This document shows positions 62,647 to 64,000 of a DNA stretch of 64,000 nucleotides, one piece after another. This DNA is from WHSW01 sp963705955. Its GTDB lineage: Bacteria; Actinomycetota; Thermoleophilia; Solirubrobacterales; 70-9. The stretch spans positions 124,001-188,000 of the forward strand of contig CAVPLH010000010.1 of NCBI GenBank assembly GCA_963705955.1. The letters are read 5' to 3'. A model generated the notes under the pieces. That model saw only the letters and a program-made list of their open reading frames with translations, searched no databases and was not told the DNA's origin. Position 1 is the stretch's first letter. Each line of letters begins with the position of its first letter. The translations under genes were made by a program, and so were the position numbers.

Positions 62647-63651
62647 GTGACCGACCGCCGATCAGCCACGCACCGCTCGCCGGGGCCAGGCGGGGGTCCC
62701 GACTCGGCGATGCGAACCGCGCTCTGGTCGCAGCCCGCCGAGCTCCGTCGCCTGCTCGCGGACCCGGAGCCGGCGGTGGCCGCTGCCGATCGGCTGCGCG
62801 GCCGGGAGATCAAGCTGGTCGGCGTCGGGACGAGCTGGCACGCGGCGCAGCACGGCGCATGGCTCCTCCGCGAGGCACCCGGGGTCACCGCCGAGGCCTC
62901 CCACGCTGCCGACCTGGCCCCCTACGGGGCGACCTACGATGAGCGCGACGGCGTCATCGTGCTCAGCCACACGGGCTCGACCGGCTATAGCGCACAGATG
63001 CTCCGCCGCGCTCGCGATGCGGGCTCGGCTGCGGTTCACATATCGGCGATCGGGGCCGGCGGAGATCTCGAGACGGTCGACCCCGAGAGCTCGTACGCCT
63101 ATACCGTGAGCCACACGGCGGCGATGCTGCGACTGGCGCAGATCGCGACGGCGCTCGGCGCCGACCTCGGGGACCTGGGCGCGGTTGCGGATCGCATCGA
63201 GCGGGTTCTGTCCTACGCGGCGCCACTCGTCGCCGAACCGGGCCGCCTGCTCGAGCTGATCGGGTCGGGCCCGAACGGCTGGACGGCCCAGGAAGGTGCG
63301 CTCAAGGTCCGCGAGGCTTCCCATGTCGCCGCCGAAGGTCTCGCCGCCGAGCAGTTCTTCCATGGTCCCAGCGTCGCCCTCGACGAGCGCGACACCCTGG
63401 TTGTCCTCGACGGTGGCGGGCCCGCGGCCGACCGGGTCGACGCGATCGCCTCCGCGGTCGAGGTCGGGGGCGCGCGAGTGGTCAGATACTCCGAACGCGA
63501 GCTCGGCGAACCGCTCTCGATCTTCGCGCTGACGACCGTCGTTCAGCGGCTGGCGCTCGATCTCGCGGAAGCCCGGGGCGTCAACCCCGATCGCTTTCGC
63601 TATGACCAGGACCCGAGGCGCGAAGCCGCGTTTGAGTCGCTGGGCTTCTGA
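62647..63651 (+). CDS. SIS-domain sugar isomerase/deaminase-like protein
   Basis: 334 residues with two SIS domains, like the isomerase half of glucosamine-6-phosphate synthase but without the glutaminase part. KLVGVGTSWHAAQHGAWLL is the first phosphate loop, VIVLSHTGSTGYSAQMLRRARDAG the Ser/Thr loop, and LIGSGPNGWTAQEGALKVREASHVAAEGLAAEQFFHGP the second domain with the Glu and His of the active site. Likely an amino-sugar phosphate isomerase or deaminase. The GTG start is preceded by a weak GGA. Confidence 0.87.
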   Translation: MTDRRSATHRSPGPGGGPDSAMRTALWSQPAELRRLLADPEPAVAAADRLRGREIKLVGVGTSWHAAQHGAWLLREAPGVTAEASHAADLAPYGATYDERDGVIVLSHTGSTGYSAQMLRRARDAGSAAVHISAIGAGGDLETVDPESSYAYTVSHTAAMLRLAQIATALGADLGDLGAVADRIERVLSYAAPLVAEPGRLLELIGSGPNGWTAQEGALKVREASHVAAEGLAAEQFFHGPSVALDERDTLVVLDGGGPAADRVDAIASAVEVGGARVVRYSERELGEPLSIFALTTVVQRLALDLAEARGVNPDRFRYDQDPRREAAFESLGF

Positions 63652-63693
63652 CCGCCGGGCACCACCCGGTCGCGATCGTCACTATGGGTGCTG

Positions 63694-64000
63694 ATGATCG
63701 GCCCGCTCGAAGTAATCCTGCTCGTCCTGATCGTCCTGCTGCTGGTCGGCTACAAGTGGCTTCCGGGCCTCGGACGCGCGGCAGGAAAGGGCGCCAGGTC
63801 GGTCGGACTCGGGGCGAAGAAGGCGGGCGCCTCGGCGAAGGGTCTGGCCGGCGACAAGGTCGATCCCTCGAAGCTGCGCCGCTCGGCGGGCGAGGGCCTA
63901 CGCGAGGTGCGGGAGCTGCGTGAGGCAGTGAAGGGCAAGAGCGAGCCGGCGAAGAACGGCGCGTCCGCCGAGCAGCGGCAATCCGCTCAGAGCAGCCCGG
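63694..64000 (+). CDS. tatA: TatA/E-like twin-arginine translocase subunit, 3' end outside window
   Basis: Open to the edge (102 codons). A short N-terminus leads to one membrane helix (PLEVILLVLIVLLLVGYKWLPGLG). An amphipathic helix (RAAGKGARSVGLGAKKAG) and a polar, Lys/Glu-rich tail follow: the TatA plan. The usual FG hinge before the amphipathic helix reads VGYKWLPGLG, with the LPxLGR motif kept. ATG 63694 gives MIGPLEV; a GTG six bases upstream is possible. The Tat-exported protein at 22938 is one potential client. Confidence 0.82.
   Translation, partial: MIGPLEVILLVLIVLLLVGYKWLPGLGRAAGKGARSVGLGAKKAGASAKGLAGDKVDPSKLRRSAGEGLREVRELREAVKGKSEPAKNGASAEQRQSAQSSP

Overview
The window is high-GC, gene-dense DNA from a bacterial chromosome. 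Gene content and order suggest an actinobacterium, most likely of the Thermoleophilia/Solirubrobacterales type: short HPF-secA-prfB, ftsE-ftsX-S41 protease-RNase R-smpB, a lysA-hom-thrC cluster, CWB2 wall proteins, FIST and SnoaL-like proteins, and a MalT-like LuxR regulator. The taxonomic call is inference; there is no rRNA gene in the window. One RNA gene is clear: a one-piece tmRNA (ssrA) at 60113-60472. I see no insertion sequence, CRISPR array or tRNA.

Layout. (1) 1-10.6 kb: partial CWB2 protein, acyl-CoA dehydrogenase behind a TetR-like operator, M23 murein peptidase, secreted low-complexity protein, alpha/beta hydrolase, then lysA-hom-GNAT-thrC, comF-like and short hpf. (2) 10.7-19.7 kb: secA, prfB with its programmed frameshift, FIST protein, nadC, mutM, nadA. 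(3) 19.8-24.9 kb: a secreted IgGFc-binding-like/RTX protein, then a three-gene cassette resembling a compact methylamine-dehydrogenase maturation and small-subunit system (MauE-thioredoxin fusion, Tat-exported Cys-rich MauA-like protein, MauF/CcdA-like membrane protein fused to a propeller-like domain). (4) 24.9-30.4 kb: MacB-type ABC exporter and a split transketolase. (5) 30.3-50.9 kb: an energy and stress block: cytochrome bd oxidase, MFS transporter, K+ channel, aldose epimerase, a zwf-GH15-GMC oxidoreductase-NDH-2-PfkB operon, CFA synthase, small stress-type proteins, glutamate decarboxylase and a LAL regulator. (6) 51.1-64 kb: ftsE-ftsX-S41 protease-rnr-smpB, a disulfide reductase, LigD-type ligase, M50 protease, ssrA, nuclease, phosphodiesterase, SIS isomerase and TatA.

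Two signals stand out. First, six copies of a 19-bp imperfect palindrome, all 7-5-7 in spacing (minus-strand reading WTCACCC-N5-GSRTGAT), lie between genes from 33.0 to 48.6 kb, upstream of cydAB, the MFS/K+ channel pair, galM, the zwf operon, a small membrane-protein operon and gad. This looks like the operator of an unrecognised stress or respiration regulon. Second, the Mau-like cassette at 22.0-24.9 kb has fusions and a tryptophan pattern I do not know from described methylamine dehydrogenases.

Caution: at least sixteen genes or gene segments carry a single-base frame disruption, mostly +1 in GC-rich runs, including in essential genes (secA, prfB). Correcting one base each restores lengths divisible by three and full-length proteins, so most are probably sequencing or assembly errors. 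The programmed CTTTGA shift in prfB is separate and genuine.
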